Shown here in pieces: positions 25,803 to 33,913 of a stretch of 38,107 nt of DNA. This DNA is from Flavobacteriaceae bacterium (lineage in GTDB: Bacteria; Bacteroidota; Bacteroidia; Flavobacteriales; Flavobacteriaceae): assembly GCA_947371275.1 (NCBI GenBank), contig CANBOV010000020.1, positions 1 to 38,107 on the forward strand, read 5' to 3'. Made by a program: the position numbers and the translations under genes. Numbering within the stretch: the stretch's first letter is position 1; each line of letters starts with the position of its first letter. Below the pieces are notes generated by a model, which saw only the letters and a program-made list of their open reading frames with translations, was not told the DNA's origin and ran no database searches.

Positions 25803-28800
25803 ATGAGGATAAAAATACTTTTAGTGTTGCTATTCGCAACGGGATTAAGTTGGGGACAATTTAGTATCGCTACTTCATCAACCAACTATACAGAAAATTT
25901 CGATTCACTAACTACGGGGACGTGGGCAGATGGAACAACCTTAACGGGTTGGTACGCTAGAACTGATAATACTAGTCCTATCAGTACTTATTTAGCAAAT
26001 ACAGGATCGAGTGCAACGGCAGGTCTCTATGCTTTTGGTGTAGCGGGTACTAATGCGTTAAGCGATAGAGCCATAGGATTCGGAACTACAAATGCTTACT
26101 TTGGTCCAGCAGGAACGGGTAAAGGCTATATTGGATGGCGATTAAAAAACAATACGGGACTTGCGATTTCTACCGTAACAGTTACGTGGACGGGTGAACA
26201 ATGGAGAAGAGAAAATTCTCCTGCTCAATCCTTAAATTTAACCTATCAAACGGGTACGACAGTAACCTCTTTGGTAGCGGGAACCTGGACCAATGCTGGC
26301 TCAACATTTACTTCGCCAATTACTAATACGACACCAGCAGCAGCGATTGATGGAAATGCGGTCGGAAATAGAACCGTTGGGATAAGCGTAACAATTACAG
26401 TGGCGATAGCGGCAGGAGATGAGATCATGCTGCGCTGGGAAGACACAAACGATTCCGGCAATGATCATCAATTAGCCATAGACGACGTTACAGTTAGTGC
26501 TTTCGCTCCCTGTCCGGCCACCGTTGCAGGGGGTATTACTTTATTTTCTTCTACTTGTGGGTCGACCGTGTTGTCCTATACTGGTGCAGATGCGGCCAAT
26601 TGTTATTGGCAAACCGCTTCCAATGGAACTTCAACAGCCTCTCCAGCAACCGCTAATTATTCTACAACAACTTCAGGAACTTATTATGTCAGAAACTTTA
26701 ACGGGTCTTGTTGGTCACCTGGATCTGCTTCCTCAACGATTTCGGTAAGCAACAACCCAACAATTACAGCGGGCCCCTCCAATGCTTCAGTCTTGAGTGG
26801 GGCCAATGCCACCTTTACCGTGGCGGTAACCAATCCAGGAACCTACCAATGGCAAGTCGATACGGGATCGGGAGTATTTGCCAATGTAACCAATACAGGA
26901 GTGTATACAGGAGCCACTACGGCAACGTTAACAATCACCGGCGCAACGGTAGCCATGAGCGGGTATATATACAGATGTAAGGTAGTCGGTTTTCCACCTT
27001 GCGTATCTTCTTCATTTTCAAGTTCAGCGACATTAACAGTAACCTCGGTTACTAGTGCAGCTTCCGATATTATAGCAGTAGCCTCTTCAGAAGCATTAAC
27101 GGTATCCAGTACAATAAACAATGTAACCATAGCCACGGCAACGGATGGGGTGCAAGTATGGCAATTTACAGTGCGTGATGGTGGGGGTGCCGCCGATGCC
27201 GATGCATTTGATACCATTTTAACCGCCTTTACCCTAGCACAAGCTGCCGGGAATCAAGTAACCACTTGGTCAGATGCTATTTTTTCCATAGGGTTGTTTG
27301 ATGGAACTACCTTTATTGCTAACGGTACCGTAACGGCCAACCAAATACAATTCACAGGCTTAAACGTAGTAGTCACTGACGGAACAAATAAAACATTGTC
27401 CTTACGCCTTTCATTAAAATGTCCACTAGGGGCAGGGGCTGTCGATGGAAATGATTTTGGTTTTTCCTTGAGCGCAGCCAATACTACTTTTTCGGCATTA
27501 GGTTCAGGCAAAGCTGCTTTTCTTGCAGCGACTTCTGCCAATGGAGCCAATATCATTGAAATAACGGCATCCAAATTAATCTTTACAACCCAACCGGTCA
27601 ATACAGGACAAAACAATACAATGGCAACGGTAGTAGTAAAAGCAACCGATGCTTGCGGAAACATCGATACGGGATTTACTGGGGTAGTATCACTTTCGAG
27701 CACAGGAACCATGAATGCCGTTACGCCAATCACTATGGTTGCAGGGGTAGCTTCGTTCAATACAATTGTCCATACCGTAGTGGGTACCGGCTATACGCTA
27801 ACCGCTTCTGCTACAGGATTGACAAGCGGAACTAGCACAACATTTAATATTACGAGTACCACAATTTTCGCTGAAGGTGACTTTGCTGTGGTGGGTGTTA
27901 ACTCAAATATAACCTGTTATTCAGGAACTTATTCTGCTGGAGATGATGAGATAAGCTTCATCACGTTCAAAGACATTCAAAATGGTGATGTCTTTTATAT
28001 TACTGATAATGGATACGAACGTTCGTTTACTGGCTTATGGGGTGAAACAGAAGGGGTATATCAATTTACTAGAAATGGTGGGACTATTCCAGCTGGAACC
28101 GTTATCACCTTTCGTTTCTTAAATACATCCCCTTTTATGGAGTTCACTTCTCCAGACACTTCTTGGACGTTTGCCAAAGCACCTGGTTTTACAAGTACTC
28201 TTAATACCAATTCAGGGGGTGATCAAATCTTTTTCATGCAGGGAGGAACTTGGAATAATCCAATTGCTGCAACACACGATGCAACTTATACAGGAGGAAC
28301 CTTGTTGTATGCCTTTAATACAGGAACCACTTGGACCTCGTTGGCCAACTCCACACAGCAATCAGCACTACCTTTAGCATTGCGTTGTTTTAATATGATG
28401 CCAGGAGCAGCAGCAGATTTCATTGAATATACAGGAATCACTACGCCGGCATCAAAATACGATTGGATTGTGCGTTTAAACGACCCAACCAATTGGACCA
28501 ACAGAGTAAGTTGTGCAGGTTATACCCGCATGCATGTGGGACAAACCTATGGTGTTTTAGCCGATGCTTATGTAAACGGAGTGTGGACAGGTTCTAAATC
28601 TACCGATTGGTTTGATTGTGCCAACTGGCAAACACTAAAAGTTCCAATTGCGACCACCGATGTAAGTGTTAATGCTACTTATGCCACTAAGGATGCCATT
28701 ATTGATGTAGTTGCCAATTCAACAAACGCAAGTTTATACAGCAATCAAGCACTTTGCAACAACATTACAGTATCAGCAAGAAAAGTACAATTGGAAGCCA

Positions 28801-30776
28801 ATACGGCAAACACACTTGATGTGCATGGCAGTCTAACCATCAGTGGTACGGGAGCTATTGATATGGACGACAGTAATGCCGGTACAGCAGATGGCCAAAT
28901 CAACTTGTATGGGAACTGGACAAATAGTATAGGAAATACCGCTTTCTCTGAAGGAAATGGAACAGTCAACTTTACAGGGACTGGAACTCAAGTAATCAAT
29001 AATGTTACCCCAGAAGGAACCGAAACCTTTTATAATGTCATTTTAAACAACGACTTCAACACGGGTCTTTCAAATGATTTAATAGCGTCTAATAATTTAA
29101 CGGTCAACGCCAATAAAACATTAACCATAGACGCGGCAGGATATGCCCGTGTAAACAATAAATTGTCAAATAACGGAAATGTGCTAATTGATAGTGATGT
29201 CGCTGGTACAGGAGCAGGGCAATTAATACAAGTAAACAACACCGATACCAATGATGGTACTTATACGGGAACGAAGTTCCAAGTTAAAAGAACGGCTATG
29301 GCCAAACATACAGATTATGTGTATTGGAGTTCACCATTAAATACCTTTGACGTATCAGGAATTCCTACGGGTTATCGCTATTTTTGGAACACAACCTATT
29401 TGAATACAAATGGGACGCAAGGGAATTGGAATGCTGCCGCTGGAAATATGACACCTGCTAATGGTTATATTTCGCGTGCCTCTAATGGTTCGGCTACTCC
29501 AATTGCCCTGCCAATTACCTTTAATGGAAGCAAGCCAAATAATGGAACGATAGCAATTGGCGTTTCAAGAGGGAATTATACGGGCGCCGATTATGACGCA
29601 GATCTTACAACGACATTAAATTTTGACACTACCAAATATGATGACAATTGGAACTTAGTTGGAAACCCTTATCCATCTGCGATTGATGCCGAAAGTTTCT
29701 TAGTCTTAAACCAATCGGTGATTGAAGGTTCTGTGTGGATATGGAAACACGGTTTGTTGCCCAATTTTACGACCAGTCCGTTCTATCAATCGTTTACCTA
29801 TAATTATTCTTCAACAGACTATATCAAATACAATGGTTTAGGTTCAACGGAACCTGATACCTTTGCAGGAAAAATTGGCTCGGGTCAAGGATTTATGGTG
29901 AGCATGAAAGATGTGGGGACCTTTGCGTCGGCAGGGGCAAATACAAATTTAGATGTCTACACAAGTTCGATTTCATTCAATAATACATTTCGTAGTGACT
30001 CAAGCACGAATCCTTACATGCCCCAAAACAATACCGACTTTTATAAATCGGCTCCAGTAAACGATCCTCCAGGGACAAATCCAATTACGGGTCCAGAAGA
30101 GAAACACCGCATTTGGTTAGACATAATTAATGATGCGTCACACCAAACCGATAGAATGTTGTTAGGGTATTCGACGAATTCAACCATGGGAAGAGATAAT
30201 TTATACGATTGTTTCTTTGTGCCAAGAGGGGATGTTAGTATGTATTCTTTAATTGGAAACGATGCTTTTATTATACAAGGGCGTTCATTGCCGTTTGACA
30301 GTAATGATAAAGTGCCTTTGGGAATTAACATCATTGAAGCAGGAAGCCATACCATTGCCATTAAAAAAGTAGACGGTCTATTTGTAAACGATACCAATAT
30401 TTACTTAGAAGACAAACAATTACAAATCATTCATGATTTAAAAGAAGGGCCTTATGTGTTTACCACTGAAAAAGGAATATTCAATAATCGATTCGTATTG
30501 CGGTACAATACGGAGACTTTAGGAAACCCTTCCTTTAATGCACTTGACAACAGCGTAGTTGTTTCTACCCATCATGGTGAATTAAACATTAAGTCGTACT
30601 TAGAAAACATGCAGGAGGTAACAGTTTATGATGTTTTAGGAAGAACATTATTGACGGCCAAAAACATCAATAATACCGACTTTAAAGCCGATTCGATTAC
30701 CAACAGCAATCAAACCTTAATCGTTAAGATTAAATTGAACAACGGCACGATAATCACTAGAAAGGTACTCTTGTAA
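25803..30776 (+). CDS. Large multi-domain secreted protein with T9SS type C signal
   Basis: 1657 residues. Signal peptide MRIKILLVLLFATGLSWGQ. Residues about 25-235: a beta-sandwich starting YTENFDSLTTGTW and ending DHQLAIDDVTVSAF. Residues about 325-410: an Ig-like domain (AMSGYIYRCKV). Residues about 420-590: beta-rich, unassigned. Residues about 590-690: another Ig/invasin-like domain (TGFTGVVSLSSTG). Residues about 690-930: a domain starting AEGDFAVVGVNSNI. Residues about 935-1130: a WFDCANW start and a repetitive beta-helix-like stretch. A region with LVGNPYPSAIDAESF, common in large flavobacterial surface proteins, follows. The last about 75 residues (VYDVLGRTLL..., NQTLIVKIKLNNGTIITRKV) match the T9SS type C sorting signal known from ChiA of F. 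johnsoniae. No catalytic motif was recognised; an adhesin or matrix role is inference. Confidence 0.85.
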   Translation: MRIKILLVLLFATGLSWGQFSIATSSTNYTENFDSLTTGTWADGTTLTGWYARTDNTSPISTYLANTGSSATAGLYAFGVAGTNALSDRAIGFGTTNAYFGPAGTGKGYIGWRLKNNTGLAISTVTVTWTGEQWRRENSPAQSLNLTYQTGTTVTSLVAGTWTNAGSTFTSPITNTTPAAAIDGNAVGNRTVGISVTITVAIAAGDEIMLRWEDTNDSGNDHQLAIDDVTVSAFAPCPATVAGGITLFSSTCGSTVLSYTGADAANCYWQTASNGTSTASPATANYSTTTSGTYYVRNFNGSCWSPGSASSTISVSNNPTITAGPSNASVLSGANATFTVAVTNPGTYQWQVDTGSGVFANVTNTGVYTGATTATLTITGATVAMSGYIYRCKVVGFPPCVSSSFSSSATLTVTSVTSAASDIIAVASSEALTVSSTINNVTIATATDGVQVWQFTVRDGGGAADADAFDTILTAFTLAQAAGNQVTTWSDAIFSIGLFDGTTFIANGTVTANQIQFTGLNVVVTDGTNKTLSLRLSLKCPLGAGAVDGNDFGFSLSAANTTFSALGSGKAAFLAATSANGANIIEITASKLIFTTQPVNTGQNNTMATVVVKATDACGNIDTGFTGVVSLSSTGTMNAVTPITMVAGVASFNTIVHTVVGTGYTLTASATGLTSGTSTTFNITSTTIFAEGDFAVVGVNSNITCYSGTYSAGDDEISFITFKDIQNGDVFYITDNGYERSFTGLWGETEGVYQFTRNGGTIPAGTVITFRFLNTSPFMEFTSPDTSWTFAKAPGFTSTLNTNSGGDQIFFMQGGTWNNPIAATHDATYTGGTLLYAFNTGTTWTSLANSTQQSALPLALRCFNMMPGAAADFIEYTGITTPASKYDWIVRLNDPTNWTNRVSCAGYTRMHVGQTYGVLADAYVNGVWTGSKSTDWFDCANWQTLKVPIATTDVSVNATYATKDAIIDVVANSTNASLYSNQALCNNITVSARKVQLEANTANTLDVHGSLTISGTGAIDMDDSNAGTADGQINLYGNWTNSIGNTAFSEGNGTVNFTGTGTQVINNVTPEGTETFYNVILNNDFNTGLSNDLIASNNLTVNANKTLTIDAAGYARVNNKLSNNGNVLIDSDVAGTGAGQLIQVNNTDTNDGTYTGTKFQVKRTAMAKHTDYVYWSSPLNTFDVSGIPTGYRYFWNTTYLNTNGTQGNWNAAAGNMTPANGYISRASNGSATPIALPITFNGSKPNNGTIAIGVSRGNYTGADYDADLTTTLNFDTTKYDDNWNLVGNPYPSAIDAESFLVLNQSVIEGSVWIWKHGLLPNFTTSPFYQSFTYNYSSTDYIKYNGLGSTEPDTFAGKIGSGQGFMVSMKDVGTFASAGANTNLDVYTSSISFNNTFRSDSSTNPYMPQNNTDFYKSAPVNDPPGTNPITGPEEKHRIWLDIINDASHQTDRMLLGYSTNSTMGRDNLYDCFFVPRGDVSMYSLIGNDAFIIQGRSLPFDSNDKVPLGINIIEAGSHTIAIKKVDGLFVNDTNIYLEDKQLQIIHDLKEGPYVFTTEKGIFNNRFVLRYNTETLGNPSFNALDNSVVVSTHHGELNIKSYLENMQEVTVYDVLGRTLLTAKNINNTDFKADSITNSNQTLIVKIKLNNGTIITRKVLL

Positions 30777-30793
30777 GAGCAAAGTAAAATCAT

Positions 30794-30826
30794 AAAAAAA
30801 GCGACTGAATTTCAGTCGCTTTTTTG
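30794..30826. terminator. Bidirectional terminator between the T9SS gene and bioB
   Basis: Stem GCGACTGA/TCAGTCGC (30801-30808 with 30812-30819), flanked by seven As before and T tract after. The A and T tracts make it work on both strands, for the plus-strand T9SS gene and the minus-strand bioB gene. Confidence 0.9.
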
Positions 30827-30861
30827 GTATAATGAATCTTCAAAAAAGTAATAAGTACAGC

Positions 30862-31947
30862 TTATTTTCCTTTGGTTGAAGCTTCTAAGTTTCTTTCAAT
30901 GGCATGACCCGGTCTAGACCATTTTGGTTTTTCTCCCAACGATTGGTATTGTGAATCTTCCGCTTCTACCGTTTTTGGTTGCATCAATTTAATAAATGGT
31001 TTTTGAGCAACTAGTCCAAGCGTTTCAAACATTTTCATGTCCTCATTTACATCCGGATTAGGGGTAGTCAATAATTTGTCTCCCGCAAATATGGAATTGG
31101 CACCAGCAAAGAAGCACATGGCTTGACCTTCACGTGACATTTCAGTTCTTCCAGCGGATAAGCGTACCTGAGTTTCAGGCATTACAATGCGTGTTGTGGC
31201 GACCATACGAATCATTTCCCAGATTTCAACTGGTTTTTCATTCTCCATCGGAGTGCCCTCAACAGCCACTAAGGCATTAATCGGCACCGATTCAGGTTGC
31301 GGATTTAAGGTAGAAAGAGCCACGAGCATACTAGCTCTGTCTTCAATACTTTCTCCCATCCCAATAATACCACCACTACACACCGTAACATTCGTTTTAC
31401 GCACGTTTTCAATAGTATTCAAGCGGTCTTCAAAACCACGAGTTGAAATTACCTCTTTATAATAATCTTCAGAAGTATCCAAGTTGTGATTGTAGGCATA
31501 TAAACCAGCTTCTGCCAATCTTTTGGCTTGGTTTTCAGTAAGCATACCAAGGGTACAGCAAACCTCCATTTCCAATTTGTTGATGGTACGCACCATTTCC
31601 AATACTTGGTCAAATTCTTCGCCATCCTTTACATTACGCCAAGCCGCACCCATGCATACACGAGAAGAACCATTTGATTTGGCACGAAGCGCTTGAGCTT
31701 TTACTTGACTTACCGTCATTAAATCATTGCCGTCAATTTTAGTGTGATAACGAGCGGCTTGCGGACAATAACCACAATCCTCAGGACAGCCACCTGTTTT
31801 GATGGATAATAAGGTAGAGACTTGAACTACGTTTGGATCATGATGCTCTCGATGAATGGAAGCTGCTTCATAAAGCAAATCCATCATAGGTTTATTATAA
31901 ATAGCAATAATTTCTTCTTTAGTCCAATTATGTTTAGTAATGCTCAT
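30862..31947 (-). CDS. bioB: Biotin synthase
   Basis: 361 residues from the ATG at 31947. It is a radical-SAM enzyme that inserts sulfur into dethiobiotin, the last step of biotin synthesis. The SAM cluster motif is GGCPEDCGYC, with Cys54, Cys58 and Cys61. YNHNLDTSEDYY and the later VRLSAGRTEMSREGQAMCFFAGANSIFAGDKLLTT region (the [2Fe-2S] Arg is in VRLSAGR) match BioB. The frame is open to 31998, but a promoter -7 box lies at 31968-31975, so those residues would not be transcribed. It is separated from the other biotin genes by recX and the large secreted-protein gene, on the opposite strand. Confidence 0.97.
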   Translation of the reverse strand: MSITKHNWTKEEIIAIYNKPMMDLLYEAASIHREHHDPNVVQVSTLLSIKTGGCPEDCGYCPQAARYHTKIDGNDLMTVSQVKAQALRAKSNGSSRVCMGAAWRNVKDGEEFDQVLEMVRTINKLEMEVCCTLGMLTENQAKRLAEAGLYAYNHNLDTSEDYYKEVISTRGFEDRLNTIENVRKTNVTVCSGGIIGMGESIEDRASMLVALSTLNPQPESVPINALVAVEGTPMENEKPVEIWEMIRMVATTRIVMPETQVRLSAGRTEMSREGQAMCFFAGANSIFAGDKLLTTPNPDVNEDMKMFETLGLVAQKPFIKLMQPKTVEAEDSQYQSLGEKPKWSRPGHAIERNLEASTKGK

Positions 31948-31948
31948 A

Positions 31949-31968
31949 GATGCAAATTTTAATGCATC
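31949..31968. promoter_or_regulatory. Palindrome at the bioB transcription start
   Basis: GATGCA (31949-31954), 8 bp AT-rich spacer, TGCATC (31963-31968): a perfect inverted repeat. It lies between the bioB -7 box and the ATG and touches both, covering the likely transcription start. It could be an operator or a weak leader hairpin. Confidence 0.5.
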
Positions 31969-31998
31969 AAAAGTAGTTAAATTGTGAACAAGTAGCAA
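31968..31998 (-). promoter_or_regulatory. bioB promoter
   Basis: Minus strand: TTG (31998-31996), 20 bp, TACTTTTG (31975-31968). The leader is about 14 nt. Confidence 0.6.
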
Positions 31999-32021
31999 TT
32001 TTGTGTGTGTTAAAAGAGAAC

Positions 32022-32465
32022 TTAATCTTCCTGTGAGGTAGTTTTTTTACGCCAAAGTTGCATCGCTACAAAAACGACAATAACGGAAGAAGCAATTCCC
32101 TCGATTAATACACCAAAACAATACTCATTGGCGGTTGGATTACCACCAAATAAAAACTCACCCGATAGGTTGCTGATATAAGCATTTCCGCCACGCAAAT
32201 AAATGTAAGTAAACAATCCGCCAACACTTAAAAAGACACCCCCTAATGCGGTTGTACCTGCCGTCAATAAATTGGTTATATACCCAAATTGACCCTCCGC
32301 CATATTCATTCGTAACGTCCGATTGACACCAAAATAAATAAAAGCAGCATTCAGTATGCGGAGGTACAAGAATTTGGAAAGACCAAAAAACTCCATTAAC
32401 AAAAAGTATACAGAAATCCCAGCAAAGATTAGAATGGCATTGATTAATTCTTTTGGCATTTTCAT
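32022..32465 (-). CDS. Unrecognised four-helix membrane protein
   Basis: 147 residues. I do not recognise a named family with confidence; DUF4199-like proteins are a possible comparison. Four hydrophobic segments: about 7-25 (INAILIFAGISVYFLLM), 33-46, 62-92 (broken by Gly/Thr, LLTAGTTALGGVFLSVGGLF), and 117-138 (LIEGIASSVIVVFVAMQLW). The C-terminus is basic then acidic (RKKTTSQED). The start reads MKMPKEL, and either Met could be used. A -7 box is at 32510-32503. It lies between ribF (upstream, 111-bp gap) and bioB (downstream), all on the minus strand. Nothing in it indicates a substrate. Confidence 0.75.
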   Translation of the reverse strand: MKMPKELINAILIFAGISVYFLLMEFFGLSKFLYLRILNAAFIYFGVNRTLRMNMAEGQFGYITNLLTAGTTALGGVFLSVGGLFTYIYLRGGNAYISNLSGEFLFGGNPTANEYCFGVLIEGIASSVIVVFVAMQLWRKKTTSQED

Positions 32466-32502
32466 TTGGATAGCGTTTTAGTGAATAATCAGTGCAGTCT
32501 AT

Positions 32503-32510
32503 CAAAGGTA
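32503..32510 (-). promoter_or_regulatory. -7 box for the four-helix membrane protein gene
   Basis: Minus strand TACCTTTG, 37 nt upstream of the ATG at 32465. No TTG at -33. Confidence 0.45.
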
Positions 32511-32576
32511 AGCATATAACTTTGGATAAGTTAGGGCTTTAACAATTCATGTAAGTTAATCAAATGAATCAAGAAT

Positions 32577-33506
32577 TTATAAGGTATTGATAAAGGCAAG
32601 TGCCGTTTTTTTATCTTGAGCTAATTGGGTTTTTAAAGCATCCAAGGATTCAAATTTTTGTTCAGAACGCATCCTTTGGAGTAGTGAGACAGTAAGTGTT
32701 TGACCATAGAGATCCTGGTTCAAATCAAAAAAATGAATTTCAATAGATTGATGGGTACCCGCCACCGTAGGTCTTGTGCCAATATTCATCATGCCAAAAA
32801 CCGTTTTGCCGTTTAGATTACATTTGGCAATATAAACCCCGTTTTGCGGTATTAGTTTGTAGTTTTCTTGTAGTTCAATATTGGCCGTTGGGTATCCAAT
32901 GGTGCGACCCAATTGTTTTCCTTTGGAGACTATACCACTAAGGGAATAGTCATAGCCTAAATATTCATTGGCCAAACAGATGTTGCCCTCTTCCAATGCC
33001 GTTCTAATTTTGGTAGAACTTATGGTTACTTCATTAATTTCTTCGGCAGAGATTTGGGCTACTTCAAAGCCATAGTTAGCGCCATAAGCAATTAAATCAT
33101 CAATAGTAGCCGTTCGATTTCGTCCAAAACGATGGTCATGTCCAATGACAATCTTCTTAACATTAAAAGTGTCTACCAATACTTTTTTGACAAACTCCTC
33201 GGCAGTAAGCCTTGAGAATTCTTTGTCAAAAGCATGAACAACTAAATGGTCTATACCTAAATTTTCTAACAGCGTGATTTTTTCGTTCAAGGTAGTCAAT
33301 TGCTTCATTTCAGTTCCTTGCTGAAGTACGGCTCGGGGATGTGGGAAAAAGGTAAGTACTAAACTTTCACAGTTTAATTCCTTAGCACTTGCAATGATGA
33401 GGTCTATGATTTTTTTATGCCCTAAATGAACGCCATCAAAAGTACCAATAGTAACTATGGTAGGTTGCGCAGTAGGATAGGCTTGTATGGAATGAAATAG
33501 TTTCAA
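32577..33506 (-). CDS. ribF: Bifunctional riboflavin kinase/FAD synthetase
   Basis: 309 residues. It phosphorylates riboflavin to FMN and adenylates FMN to FAD. The N-terminal adenylyltransferase domain has GTFDGVHLGHKKII (21-34) and the EGNICLANEYLGYDYSLSG linker region. The C-terminal kinase domain has GRTIGYPTANIEL and GTRPTVAGTHQSIEIHFFD. The start is TTG (33506-33504). An in-frame stop lies three codons upstream, there is no ATG between, and the family normally begins exactly here (MKLFHSI). No FMN riboswitch was seen upstream. A consensus-like promoter at 33525-33554 would give a leader of about 12 nt. Confidence 0.95.
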   Translation of the reverse strand: MKLFHSIQAYPTAQPTIVTIGTFDGVHLGHKKIIDLIIASAKELNCESLVLTFFPHPRAVLQQGTEMKQLTTLNEKITLLENLGIDHLVVHAFDKEFSRLTAEEFVKKVLVDTFNVKKIVIGHDHRFGRNRTATIDDLIAYGANYGFEVAQISAEEINEVTISSTKIRTALEEGNICLANEYLGYDYSLSGIVSKGKQLGRTIGYPTANIELQENYKLIPQNGVYIAKCNLNGKTVFGMMNIGTRPTVAGTHQSIEIHFFDLNQDLYGQTLTVSLLQRMRSEQKFESLDALKTQLAQDKKTALAFINTL

Positions 33507-33524
33507 AAAATGATATTATGTCGG

Positions 33525-33554
33525 CGAAGTTAAACCAATGCTTTTTAATTTCAA
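33525..33554 (-). promoter_or_regulatory. Probable ribF promoter
   Basis: Minus strand: TTG (33554-33552), 19 bp, TAACTTCG (33532-33525), one mismatch to TAnnTTTG. Its position supports the TTG start of ribF. Confidence 0.45.
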
Positions 33555-33855
33555 ATAAACAAGTAGGTCTTATTTAGTGGCATCTTGGAATTGTAGTAAT
33601 CCAGGATGCTTTAATTCGTATTTAATGCTGCTAAAATGTAGCAACGACCTAGTTTCAAATATAAAAAAATAACAAGGTATTTAAGAAGAAAAACGGTGGT
33701 CTTTTTATATAAAGTAGGGTAAAAGTACTTTAAACTTGTTTTCATTACCAGTAATGAACGTTACGGCAACATTGCAGTATAATTACAGTAAAAAATAGGA
33801 ATTCGTAAGAAAACGTTAAAAATACCTACACATCATTCAAAAAAAGAGCTTTGAA

Positions 33856-33886
33856 TTTGTAAAGTATTGAAAGATAATTATCTTTG
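33856..33886 (+). promoter_or_regulatory. Promoter of the M12B-like protease gene
   Basis: TTTG (33856-33859), 19 bp, TATCTTTG (33879-33886): a full consensus match, 27 nt upstream of the ATG at 33914. Confidence 0.75.
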
Positions 33887-33913
33887 GCTTCTTTTATTAA
33901 ACCACCATAAACC

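Larger units (their letters stand above)
33507..33913. other. Gene-free region between ribF and the M12B protease gene
   Basis: 407 bp, very AT-rich. It contains the ribF promoter (33525-33554, minus) and the protease promoter (33856-33886, plus). Between them I see no open frame of note, no tRNA and no clear hairpin with a T tract. Confidence 0.6.

Noticed and set aside
26843..27760. Long antisense open frames inside the large T9SS gene
   Set aside because: They mirror the Thr/Ala/Val-rich coding strand, have no start signals or recognisable domains, and lie fully within a well-supported gene.
32507..33600. Possible FMN riboswitch near ribF
   Set aside because: The leader is only about 12 nt from the probable promoter and no conserved RFN-type hairpins are seen.
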